A stretch of 32,609 nucleotides of DNA, from the NCBI GenBank assembly GCA_015852425.1, contig JAAAIG010000409.1, forward strand, positions 1 through 32,609. Direction: 5' to 3'. The stretch's first letter is position 1, and every line of letters starts with the position of its first letter. Of the stretch, positions 1-9,196 are shown piece by piece. The position numbers and the translations under genes were made by a program. This DNA is from Gryganskiella cystojenkinii (Eukaryota; Mortierellomycota; Mortierellomycetes; Mortierellales; Mortierellaceae). Below the pieces are notes generated by a model. It worked only from the letters and a program-made list of their open reading frames with translations, had not been told where the DNA came from and did not search any database.

Positions 1-701
1 TCGCTGATCGATTCCTGGATGAAAACTCTCGAATTCGCCATGAGCAACAGCAGCAGCGTCAATCCAGACAGTACCCAGTCCCAAATGAGACCCGCTTTTC
101 ATCTACCCAATTCAACAACCAGAGCACCAACAACATCAACAGAAACACTCACAATGACGTGCAAATCATCCAGGCCACTGCAATTCATGGCTATAGCAAA
201 TCTGACGGATACAATATTTGTAGTAACAGACGCAACAGACGACTCTTTTGTTGTCTGATTGTGATCATCATCTTTGTGCTGTCGGTCCTGGCTGGGACAG
301 TCTTCAAGAACGGTAGTAAGCACGGCAGTAGCGACGATAACAACAACAGCAGGACCGAGACCTCCACCACATCAACCACAAATCCAATATCAACTTCACT
401 TTCGACCCCAACCACAACCCCAGGCACAAATTCAACTGTAACAACGAGCAGACCTTCCGTCCCTTCACCAACTTCCAGCTCCACAGATCCCTGGGGTGAC
501 TGCAAACCCGGCGGATGCCTAAAGTTTACTATCGCCTGCGACAACAAGTGTGAAGACACTGATCCGACATACAAAAGCTGTGTTGCTGCCTGTAACGGAG
601 ACTTTTACTGCGAGGGGGACTGCCGTGCCCCCTGGAAGAATGCTTGCTTGGGTAGCTGCTCGGATCTGACGCATCAATGCCTTTCAAAATGTGGCAATTA
701 G
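1..701 (+). CDS. Cys-rich single-pass membrane protein, left tandem copy (5' truncated)
   Basis: The reading frame is open from the window edge (first whole codon at base 3) to the stop at 699-701, so the 5' part lies outside the window. The visible 232 residues match residues 155-396 of the gene at 1494-2684. In order they show a Gln-rich stretch, a basic patch (RRNRR), a hydrophobic segment of about 20 residues (IVIIIFVLSVLAG), a Ser/Thr/Pro-rich linker, and a C-terminal domain with 12 cysteines beginning at WGDCKPGGC. No signal peptide is seen in the full copy, so the basic flank suggests a type II topology with the Cys-rich domain outside or in the lumen; that is inference. I do not recognise the family. 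The Met codon inside the frame at 159 is not a credible start because homology to the second copy runs upstream of it. Confidence 0.75.
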   Translation, partial: ADRFLDENSRIRHEQQQQRQSRQYPVPNETRFSSTQFNNQSTNNINRNTHNDVQIIQATAIHGYSKSDGYNICSNRRNRRLFCCLIVIIIFVLSVLAGTVFKNGSKHGSSDDNNNSRTETSTTSTTNPISTSLSTPTTTPGTNSTVTTSRPSVPSPTSSSTDPWGDCKPGGCLKFTIACDNKCEDTDPTYKSCVAACNGDFYCEGDCRAPWKNACLGSCSDLTHQCLSKCGN

Positions 702-1493
702 AGAACGCAATTGATGCAAACTGTTATCTTCTTCTTCCATTTTCTCCGGCTATGTCGTCCAGACTAGATCCACTGACCCCTGTATATTTGTACAATAGTT
801 TACGTAGCATCCAGTAATGAAAATCATCCAAAACAAAACAAAAAGTCCTCCGCGTCCGACTCGAGGTTGCGCCGCTTTCTTTGTGTGTGCCTGGCACCAT
901 CAATCCAGCTCAAACGCGGGTCTGTGGTAGGCAGAGGGAGATCGCTATTCGTGTTTGTGTTCTGTGTCCAATGAATGAACATCGTCACGAAAGAAGAAAC
1001 AATCGAATATCTTCAATGTCGTGTGAAGTCAAATAAACCCCCCCCCACACACACACACAACAAAACAGACACATACATATGATGGCGTTGATACAGGGAC
1101 GGACGACTGAGAGGATGGTGAAATGCTCTCGACAGCAGCTGTCTTTTGTTTTTGCTCTCAAACTTCATTTTGCTTTCAACAATCTTTTTCTCCCTCGGTA
1201 TATCGAACAAACCGGCCGCGCCTCCATCCGTTCCTGCTTCTCAGGGAAAAGAGAAAAAAAAAGAGCTCGTTGTGTGCGCTGGTTAAAAAATGTATTATTG
1301 AACGAGAGAAATCCAAAGAGCGGGCGAACGACCTGCTCTTCAAAATCAGTGTGCCAGCGTCAATTCCTTAAAACTGACGACCCATGCCTTCCTCTCCCTC
1401 CTCTCAATTGTCTCCCTCGTTATCCTTCCGTCACCCCATTTTTTTTTCTCCTTTTTCTGCCCTACAGGAACCGAGAGAAATAGAAACACACCC
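702..1493. other. Spacer between the tandem copies: 3' UTR of copy A and 5' region of copy B
   Basis: Bases 702 to about 990 are recognisably similar to 2685 to about 2934, so the 3' flank was duplicated with the gene. A C-run followed by a short CA repeat lies near 1040-1060. Around 1440-1466 a pyrimidine tract ends in CCCTACAG, a good 3' splice site 28 bases before the ATG at 1494, so a 5' UTR intron is likely. Its donor is not certain (candidates near 1197 or 1350). No convincing coding frame is seen here. Confidence 0.5.
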
Positions 1494-2684
1494 ATGTTGG
1501 AATCGAAATCCTCGCCTCTTGGGTCATCTCCCAGAGCCCCTCAGCAGCTCAACGAATCGTCTTCGATCACCTCCTCGCCGTCTTTAAGGTCGCCTCAGAG
1601 CAGGCCTGCTGTTGAATATGGTGATACTTATGCTCCTGCAATGTCCACCATACGATCGCCACATATGACCATAGGGCCAAATCCTATCGTCGCAGCTAGT
1701 TCTGCTGCCTCCACTTCCACTGCCGCTACTACCACTGCCTCTTCTTCTAATGACAATCATCAATCCTCCAATGCCGCGTTTGCTACCGCTACTGAGTCCG
1801 AGGAATTTGAATCCTTGCCTCCACCTCCTGCCTACTCCACTATCTCGGGTGCTGCCGTTACGTCCTCAAGTCCGCTTGCTGGTTCGACAGTTCGTCCGAC
1901 TTATTCCCGACCTTCGGTACGACCCAACACCACCAGTCCAGTTGTCATTGCAGTCGCTGATCGATTCCTGGATGAAAACTCTCGAATTCGCCATGAGCAA
2001 CAGCAGCAACGCCAATCCAGGCTGTACCCTATCCCGGACGAGGCACGCTTTTCATCCACCCAACTGAACAACCAGAGCATCATCAACACTATCAGAAACA
2101 CCAACGGGAACAATCACAATGGCGTTCAAATCATCGAGGCCACTCCGATTCATGGCCACAGCAAATTTGACGAATACAATACGTGCTGCACCAAACGCAA
2201 CAAACGAATCTTTTGTGTTCAGATTGTGCTCATTATAATTGTGCTGTCTGTCCTGGGTGGGACGGTCTTCAAGAATTTTGGTCATCACGACAGCAGCGAC
2301 AATACTAACAACAACAGGGATCGGTCCGAACCCTCCACCACAACAACCACAAATCCAATATCACCTTCACGTTCGATCCCAACCACGACCCCGGGCACAA
2401 ATTCAACTGTAACAACGAGCAGTCCATCCATCCCTTCTCCAACATCCAGCTCGACAGATCCCTGGGGTGACTGCAAACCCGTTGGATGCAATTACTTCAG
2501 TACCGCCTGCGACAATAAGTGTAAAGACACTGATCCGACATACAAGAGCTGTGTTGCTGCCTGTAGCGGAGACTTTGCCCAAGTCTTTGCCTGCAAGGTG
2601 GACTGCAGTACCTCCTATAAGTACCCATGTTTTGGCACTTGCTCGGATCTGACGAAACAGTGCCTTAAAAAATGTGGCAATTAG
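1494..2684 (+). CDS. Cys-rich single-pass membrane protein, right tandem copy (396 aa)
   Basis: This is a single open frame from ATG 1494 to TAG 2684. Residues 1-150 are Ser/Thr/Ala-rich and probably disordered. They contain a PPAY motif at about 111-114, the form bound by WW domains of NEDD4/Rsp5-type ubiquitin ligases. A basic patch (KRNKR) at about 234-238 precedes a membrane segment at about 240-259. A Ser/Thr/Pro-rich, probably O-glycosylated linker runs over about 265-322, and a compact domain with 12 cysteines over about 324-396. The layout suggests a cytosolic N-terminus with a sorting signal and a disulfide-stabilised outer domain. The cysteine spacing is conserved with the left copy while surrounding residues vary. 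I recognise no family and assign no function. Confidence 0.75.
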   Translation: MLESKSSPLGSSPRAPQQLNESSSITSSPSLRSPQSRPAVEYGDTYAPAMSTIRSPHMTIGPNPIVAASSAASTSTAATTTASSSNDNHQSSNAAFATATESEEFESLPPPPAYSTISGAAVTSSSPLAGSTVRPTYSRPSVRPNTTSPVVIAVADRFLDENSRIRHEQQQQRQSRLYPIPDEARFSSTQLNNQSIINTIRNTNGNNHNGVQIIEATPIHGHSKFDEYNTCCTKRNKRIFCVQIVLIIIVLSVLGGTVFKNFGHHDSSDNTNNNRDRSEPSTTTTTNPISPSRSIPTTTPGTNSTVTTSSPSIPSPTSSSTDPWGDCKPVGCNYFSTACDNKCKDTDPTYKSCVAACSGDFAQVFACKVDCSTSYKYPCFGTCSDLTKQCLKKCGN

Positions 2685-3157
2685 AGAACGCAGCTGATGC
2701 AAACCGCTATCTGTTTCTCTCATTTTCTCGGGCTATGTCGCCCGGGCTGGATCCTCTGCCCACTGTTCTATATCTGTACTGTACAAAAGTTTACGTAGCA
2801 TCCATTTCCTCTAATACAGTAATGAAATCAAAACAAAAAAGTCCAACGCGTCCGACCCGCGGTTGCGCCCCTTTCTGTGTTAGGCCGAGGGTGAGCGCCG
2901 TTCGTGTTTTGTGAATGAACATCGCCGCGAAATGTCAGTTTTGTCCTTCACATTCTAATGCACCAAAACAGGAAGACTGAGGTCATCACTGTTCCACTCT
3001 TGCAACATGCATCCAAAAAAAGGTATAAAAGCTCATTTTCTCTCTCAATTCCTTCTTCTCTTTTTTTGATCATTCATTTCCTCACGCGAAAAACCTCAGA
3101 AAGGAAGCCCTCTTGTCTATCTTGATCCAACTCAGTAACCTCCCTTAGTCCACAAAA
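2685..3157. other. Intergenic region and promoter of the nucleotidyltransferase gene
   Basis: The left half is the duplicated 3' flank of the Cys-rich gene. The right half holds the TATA element at 3024-3030, followed by a CT-rich leader. No other gene is seen. Confidence 0.5.
3024..3030 (+). promoter_or_regulatory. TATA box candidate
   Basis: TATAAAA lies 128 bases upstream of the ATG at 3158 and is followed by a CT-rich tract (TTTTCTCTCTC), a common start-site environment in fungi. It is in the right place and orientation for the nucleotidyltransferase gene. No transcript data are available. Confidence 0.5.
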
Positions 3158-5903
3158 ATGGCCTCTACCACCCGTACTCCCAACAGCAACAACAACAACA
3201 ACCGTTCCAGCAAGAAGAAGCAGTGGGCCAGGCCTGTCAACACGGTCTCTTCTCCCAGCAAAAACCTTCCTGCTCCTGTTGTCTCCGTGACCAAGGCTAG
3301 GCCATCAGTTGCCAAAGAAGGCTCAACGGTTACTTCAACCTCAACTTCCACTGCTGCCTTCTTCGCCAATCCAGTCGAGGTTGATCTCGATCAGGACGAC
3401 GAAGGTCTCGAGTTTGTTGGGATCCTTTATGATTGCATCCTCTACGAGCGCGCGTACAATCGCATGCATACCCTTCAAAATTCGATTGATTTCCCCGTCG
3501 TGTATGAAGACATTGCGCAGGACTTTGTCTCATGTTATCGACTGTCGAATGATCCCAAGCTCCTTGGCAACCCGATCACGGCCCGGTTCTCGCGCTTTCT
3601 TCAAGAGCACAAACAACTCCAAACCGCCAAAGGTGTCCAGGCATTTGCCCACGACCACATGGGCACCTACGACATCTATCCCAAATCAGGGCAATCGAGT
3701 TCCTTTGGGTTCCTGAGTGGTGAGGATGATTTCGAGTATGATGCTGACGAACTCGAGGAACTAGATGAGGAGGAGTTGAGTGATTTCGATGAGGAGAATA
3801 ATGGTCTGGAAGTCACCCGTAAGCGTGTTGCGTTCAAGGGTCCATTACTGAGTGCTCGACACGAGGAAGACTTTGCAAAGGGCTATTTCGCAGTCGACAA
3901 GCACTCTCAAGACATGATCGCAGTCATGATCGATCACCTCCGTAGAAAGCAATGGTATCATACAGGTAGTGGAGGCGAGACCGTACCGATCAAAGGTATG
4001 GGTGCCGAAAGATCCAAGTCACACCTAAAGGAGAAGCAAGGTTCGGGTCCTGGGATAGGTCACTTTGCTACTCTTGTCGATCTAGACGAGAACGGCGAGG
4101 ATGTAACAGGGGGGGATTGGACGTCTCGAGGTGTTCCCCGTGTCAGGGGTGTCAAGAAGTACACTCGTCGGTACAACGGCAAGATCAAACGGCGCAACTA
4201 TGAACGGAACCGCACTCGGGCTGTCGAAGATGGACGGATCTATGGCGAGGGACAGATCTTTGGGGTCGAGTTTTGGCGTCATCAGACCCCACCCACGGAT
4301 TACTCGGATTCCGAGCTCGAGAATGACAATAGTGTTCCAGGTGGGGACTCGGAGAAAAAGAGAAAAAGAGCCGAAGAGAGTCAAAAGATGGACGAGGTGA
4401 TCTCTCAGTTGACGGGGACGTTCCTTTTGGATTATGGGTCTTGTAAGAGGACGGTTCGGTACTTGCCTCTATCGCATAAGGATATTCTGTACGATTGGAC
4501 AGGCGTCAACAGGGACTTGAGGTTGATCGACTTGCCCTCCGAGGATGCTGATCCTGGCTTTTATGCGGGGTTGACCAAGTGCCTCATGGAGAAGTACAGG
4601 GTGAGACAAACGAATCGGGCACTCTGTGAAGGAAGGATAAAATCAACTCTTTGACGCATAGTGCTAATCGTTCTTCTCTTAATGAACCATCGCTATTAGG
4701 AATTGATGCCTCCTGCGGATATCATGGAAAGACACAAAGCCCTTTCCAACACTTTAGCTAGTGTTCTTGAGGCCGCCTTCCCAGGCGAAGGTCTCAAGGT
4801 CGAGCCGTTCGGGTAAGGAGATCAAGTCTCTTGGTCTTAGAAATCGCATCGCCCTCATGTATTCTCTCTAATTCTTTTTCTATTTATTTTTTATTTCTCT
4901 CTTGGTGAACAGATCCTTCGTCAGTGGTATCCTGCTCAAAGACAGCGATGCCGACTTTTGCATTACAGGGCCTAACATTCAAGACCACGTGCTCCTCAAC
5001 GACATGGAACATCTCGGCCGGATCCTTGAACAATTTGGTATGACGGAGGTCCTCTGTATCTCGTCAGCCATGGTCCCCATCGTGAAATTCAGGGATCCCA
5101 AGACCAACCTGGAGTGTGACCTTAACACGGGCAACAAACTCGGGACAATCAACTCGCAATTGATCCGGGCTTACCTGTCTGTTGATGAACGGGTCAAGCC
5201 CTTTTTGTACTTGATCAAAGCTATTTGTAAAGCGCAAGGGATCAATGATTCCAAGACGGGGTATCTAAGCAGTTATGCCTTGACCTGGATGGCAATTGTG
5301 TATTTGCAACAGACCACCGTCCCGGAGAGCGAGCTTGGCAAGAGCAATGCTGCGACAGCTGCTTCGAGCTCAGTCTTGGTTGGAGGCGGAGGTGGTACAG
5401 TTGGACCTCGACCGTGGAAACCAGTCTTGCCTCGGCTTCAACAACAACAACCCAAGCGCATGACTGATTTCAGTTCACAGTTGAGCAGCCATCTCAACAC
5501 TAACGGTTTGACGGATCCTAGTCAGCTCAGTAAGATGGACAAGATCCAATGCCGTTTCGATATCAATGAGGACGGTCATCATACCGGGTTCGGTCACAAG
5601 AACACTCGGTCGCTCGGCCGATTGATCCTTGGGTTCTTTGAGTTCTATTCTCGTCGGTTCTGTTTTGGGGAGACTGCGATTCAGGTCTCAACGGCCGAGT
5701 ATATCGCGAAAACCTCGAGGGAGCTTCATACGGATAACCAACGGTCTGTGACGTTCAGGATGTTGGATCCATTCTTGCATCATCGTAATATTACAGGAAC
5801 CTGTCGGGGGGACACGCTTGCGCGGGTCTGGAGGTGCTTCGATCATTGTTACAAGGTCCTGAGTGCTGGCGATGTCGATAAGGCTTGGGTCCCTGTCGAG
5901 TAG
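3158..5903 (+). CDS. Cid1/Trf4-like non-canonical poly(A) or poly(U) polymerase (848 aa, 3 exons)
   Basis: My model joins 3158-4600, 4700-4812 and 4913-5903, with GT-AG introns at 4601-4699 (phase 0) and 4813-4912 (phase 2). The second junction rebuilds the nucleotidyltransferase signature GSFVSGILLKDSDAD (about residues 519-533), giving catalytic-type aspartates at about 531 and 533. The third is in LECDLN at about 588. A PAP-associated helical region follows (RLILGFFEFYSRRF, about 755-768). Family knowledge: these enzymes add A or U tails to RNA 3' ends. The long N-terminal part (about 480 residues) starts with Ser/Asn/Lys-rich sequence, has an acidic tract around residues 190-210, and has no domain I recognise. 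A Gln-rich, Gly-rich insert interrupts the helical domain at about 660-710. Nucleotide choice and cell compartment cannot be read from the sequence. Confidence 0.87.
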
Positions 5904-6067
5904 TCGTGTTTATTTCGCATTTAGTTATTTTTGTGAGTCCTAACTTTTTATTACAAGACTAAAAGGTACTATCTTACAAAGTGAAAGAAAAAAGGCGTCG
6001 TTCATTGTCGTTATGTGCATGAAAGAGTACGAGAAAAAAGTGCTCCCTGATGATAATCGAACCCTGC

Positions 6068-6966
6068 TTAGCGAAGCTTGCGGTCAACGTGCTCTGCGGT
6101 CTCATCTGCGGCGTTCTTGGCTGATCGGTTGGCCTGACGGGCAGCGTCCTTGGTGTCGTGCTTGATGTGTTTGGCCGCGTCTTTAGCGTCCTCCTTGACA
6201 TGGTTCGCAGCGTCGTTCACGTCCTTGCCAATCTTTCGGGCCTGATCCGCTGCAGGACCTGAGGCATTCTTAATCCAGACGTCATAGTTGAGAGCCGTAG
6301 CGTATCCGAGCCAGGCCACATAGGGGATCGACAAATAACCGGCGGTTGTGTCTGCTTGGAAGAAATAGTAGGTCATGGCAATTGAGGAAGCCTATACCGA
6401 GAATTTTTGTTTTGAAGAAAAAAAAAAGATAGGGAGGTTAGTATCATAATGATGATCACAAGGTTTACATTATTGGTCTCAGCGTGCGAGAAAAACACAA
6501 AATACAGTGAAAGATGACCAGATGTTACAGGGCAACCGAGTGAGGGTTCGAGTATTGGAAAATTACTTACAGTTAAACCACCGGCAGTGACGAGGGCAGC
6601 ACCAATCTTTTGTTTCCAGAACATGAGTGGAGACCAGGCAAAGTTCAAGAGCATGTTGATTCCATAGATGCCAAGACCCGTCTGAGCAGCAGAACGGATG
6701 GTGGGATAGGTGTTGGGGCCGGTTCGAAGCGACACTAGGTGAGAGGCGTAACCGATGGAGATATAGAGTACTGTCCAGGCGGGTGCAAAGACGGAAGAAT
6801 GTGGTGCCCAGTCAGGTTTTCTCAATGACTCGTAATAACCCCGGATATGATGATGGGAAGGGACAGCGGAGAGGAAGCCTCCAATCAAGGGCAGGCCTAC
6901 GGCGAGGACTGGGTAGCGTGCCAGGTGAGTGTTGAGGTGCTGAGAGGCCTGGTGGTAGTGGTCCAT
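6068..6966 (-). CDS. TspO/MBR-family membrane protein with LEA-like 11-mer repeat tail (239 aa, 2 exons)
   Basis: Exons are 6571-6966 and 6068-6391, with a phase 0 intron that ends in CTCGGTATAG. The core is a five-helix TspO/translocator protein: GGFLSAVP near the N-terminus, then KPDWAPHSSVFAPAWTVLY, LNFAWSPLMFW, and across the splice TYYFFQADTTAGYLSIPYVA and ALNYDVWIKN. Family knowledge: TspO proteins bind tetrapyrroles and sterols and sit in mitochondrial or ER membranes. The last 60 or so residues are unusual for the family. They are hydrophilic, rich in Ala, Lys and Asp, and arranged as four 11-residue units beginning DAANH, DAAKH, DAARQ and NAADE. That is the periodicity of group 3 LEA proteins. 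The tail is joined in frame in the same exon as the last helices. The gene converges on the polymerase gene. Confidence 0.88.
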
Positions 6967-7235
6967 TGGTGAAAAGTGATTCTGGTGTAAGGAAAAAAGG
7001 GAGGGCGTGTGAGGAAAATGAGAAATGGATGAAGAAAGACACAGAAAAGGATCTCTTTTATGGTGCCCAAACCACTACATCACCTGCACCGTGTCATAGT
7101 CGCGTAATGGCGGTTCGATGACCAATATCTAATTGAATAGAGCACTACATAATCACGTGCCCTCTTTAATTGGATACTGTATTAATTTCCAAGCCACCCA
7201 ATTGTTGTCAACATTTTTCAAGATAAAAAAAATTC
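6967..7235. other. Divergent promoter region between TspO gene and putative non-coding gene
   Basis: AT-rich and pyrimidine-tract DNA lies between the minus-strand TspO start and a plus-strand transcript model. No frame here looks coding, and I see no clear TATA box. Confidence 0.35.
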
Positions 7236-7392
7236 TATGTTCTCAGTTGTATTTTCTTTTCTTTCTCCTTATCCCTTTCCCCCTCTCCTCACTTTCCGAC
7301 AACACGTCCCACAACGTAAGTTTTCTCTATCATTGATTCTACCCACTCGTCAAGGAGACAAGCACCTCTAGTCTATCTATTTCTTTTGGCGA

Positions 7393-7471
7393 CTGATATG
7401 ATGTTTATACATTTCGTGGGAATCTCTCGGAAATTGAATGAACGATAACTTAATCGAATGTCCTGATCTAC
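7393..7471 (+). ncRNA. Weak second box C/D snoRNA candidate in intron 1
   Basis: A near-consensus C box ATGATGT lies at 7398-7404 (last base differs) and CTGA at 7463-7466, 58 bases between boxes. It lies in the 335-base first intron of the same putative host. The terminal stem is poor, so it rests on box spacing and location only. Confidence 0.22.
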
Positions 7472-7801
7472 ATTCACTAAAAGAAAAACGAGTTTTTCAA
7501 AGAGAAGAGTTGTTTCTCTCCCTCTTTGATGCTTGAATCCTTTCCACTCTTTTCGACTTGTTCTTTCAAGTCAAGGAGTCCTCCCACGACATTCGTCTTG
7601 TTTGATCTGTTATACTGATCGAACCTGTCATTTTCTTTTTTTCTTCTACAGACCCTTAGTACTCTCAATTGGACATCAACAACCTCACAACAAGACGGAC
7701 ATCAAAGGAATATACAGGTGCGTTCCAATTCTCTTCATGGATCCTTCTCTTCCTTCAACCCCTTCTATCTGGAAAAGGAAAGCGCCATTAAGAACAAACG
7801 A

Positions 7802-7879
7802 GGGACAATGATGATACAACCCATGCACCACTCTCAACCAAAAGCGTGTGGATAACCATTACCATTTATATCTGAGCCC
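7802..7879 (+). ncRNA. Box C/D snoRNA candidate in intron 2 of the putative host
   Basis: There is a perfect C box ATGATGA at 7808-7814 and a D box CTGA at 7872-7875. Just outside, GGG at 7802-7804 can pair with CCC at 7877-7879, and C7806 with G7876, forming the terminal stem that brings the boxes together. The length of about 78 bases is typical. It sits inside a 224-base intron with the D box 66 bases before the acceptor G, as intronic snoRNAs often do. The guide should be the 10-20 bases before the D box, within about 7852-7871. I could not assign the target rRNA site. Confidence 0.5.
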
Positions 7880-8281
7880 ATTTATCGTTTTTTTCTTTTT
7901 TTCAAAAGAAAAAAAAATGAGAAAATGATTTTGTTTTGCAGGCATGCTGACGATTGTTCCTCTTTTCGACTTGATATCTTTAGGTATTTGAACAAGAATT
8001 GCTTTTTTTTAATATGGACGAACAATACAATGAATAAAAATTTAAGATACAACATACCTGTCATTTGCGATGAATCGTTCATGTCTTCTTGAGGTTTAGG
8101 GCTTGGATGCCTTCACTTAATGCCATTTCTGTGTCGAGGGAGTGAAAAAAAAATCTGGTTGAGGCACGTGACTTTTGAAGTCGAAAAGAATGCAAAAGAG
8201 CGAATCGCGTTTAAGTGCATCTCTTTCTTTGTATGCCGATAAAAACATTCACAGGACTCACGCATTTCAAAATATAACACC

Positions 8282-9076
8282 ATGGTTAACTTCGGGACAT
8301 CACGGAAAACTGGACTTTTACTCCTTCTTGGACTCCTCTGTCTGCTGACATTGCTTCAGGTGCGAAATTCGATGCATCGGAATAACAGAGGCATTCCACC
8401 AGTGGAAATCATCAAGAGCTTTGCCAAGGAGAACTCAATCTCACTCATACTCACTGCTTCTCCTATTACGGAAAATGCTCAACTCATATTAGCCAACATT
8501 TGCCGCCAACCCAATCAGTTTTTGCAAGTGTGTCTGCGGACAGAAATACCAAATCCAGGCCTTGCCAAAGGATAACCAACACCCAATCTTTGGAGGATCT
8601 TCAAAGGCTTGTGGTGCCTGCACAAAACAATTCTGTCTCGACTACGTACCGGATCTCTGTCAGGGAGTCGGAACCGGCGAAGGCGACGAACTCATAACGA
8701 GCTGTTTCGGTAAGCGAAGGGTCGAGAATAGAACAAGGGGTCCAGAATAGAACAAGGGTAGAGCCCAAGACAAAAACGAATGTGCCAAGACACTTACTGA
8801 CTGCTCTTCTCTGCGTTGCGGCGATAGAACGAGACTCCTACAAGGATCAGTTCATTGTTTACTTGTTCTTGACCATCACTTTTGGACTACTTGGTTTTGC
8901 GGGACTGCAACCATTTGTGAAGGGGCTCTGGCAGGTACGTACAAGACGGCGTGACAGAGGAAAACGTCCCCTCTTTGTCGTTAATGTCAAATAATCGACG
9001 AATAATTGACATGGATTTCCACCTTTTTCTTCAATAGAGGCGACAACAGCGATCGTATGCCCAAATGCCCATGTAA
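8282..9076 (+). CDS. Small secretory-pathway protein: signal peptide, Cys-rich domain, one membrane helix (134 aa, 4 exons)
   Basis: My model joins 8282-8359, 8529-8709, 8828-8934 and 9038-9076. All introns are GT-AG and phases agree. The N-terminus is a clear signal peptide (LLLLLGLLCLLTLLQ). A lumenal Cys-rich part follows: CVCGQKYQ, then KACGACTKQFC, CQGVG and SCF. A single membrane helix (FIVYLFLTITFGLLGFAGL) comes near residues 95-113, with a short basic tail ending RRQQRSYAQMPM. The first acceptor (GCAAG ending 8528) is less typical than the CAG at 8518, but only the former joins the leader in frame to the Cys-rich exon. I do not recognise the family. The type I topology, small size and paired cysteines suggest an ER or plasma membrane accessory protein. 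Confidence 0.6.
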
Positions 9077-9196
9077 CCTTCGACATATTCTTACTCGGCG
9101 TCTTCTTTTCACTTCTCTCCTGTACCATATATCCAACCTCTCAACCAACACATAAATCGAAAAAAAAATAATATATGCATGGTCAATTCTATTATT

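Larger units (their letters stand above)
1..2934 (+). repeat. Tandem gene duplication, spacing about 1.95 kb
   Basis: Base 1 corresponds to base 1954, the stop at 701 to the stop at 2684, and TGAATGAAC at 972 to the same string at 2912. The offset therefore drifts between about 1940 and 1983 through small indels. Similarity covers the coding region and about 250 bases of the 3' flank. Coding divergence is uneven: the Thr-rich linker and several Cys-domain stretches are almost identical, while loops between cysteines differ. The duplication is old enough to have diverged, but both frames remain intact. Confidence 0.85.
7236..8050 (+). ncRNA. Putative spliced non-coding RNA, snoRNA host gene
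   Basis: The start is approximate and lies in a strong pyrimidine tract at about 7245-7300. Splice signals on the plus strand are consistent: donor GTAAGT at 7316, acceptor TTCTTCTACAG ending at 7651, a 66-base exon 7652-7717, donor GTGCGT at 7718, acceptor TTTTGCAG ending at 7941, and an exon from 7942 that may end at 7983. A polyadenylation-type AATAAA lies at about 8034-8039. The 66-base exon contains no ATG. The only ATG of the next exon, at 7944, opens a frame of 15 codons. The frame from the 7236 ATG stops just after the first junction. A processed RNA without a protein, with intron-borne snoRNA, explains the layout best. It is a model from sequence signals only; a protein with a missed exon remains possible. 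Confidence 0.4.

Noticed and set aside
191..574. Long minus-strand open frame antisense to the Cys-rich gene
   Set aside because: It mirrors the Ser/Thr-rich sense frame; valine and leucine runs are what complementing such codons gives. No splice or start context.
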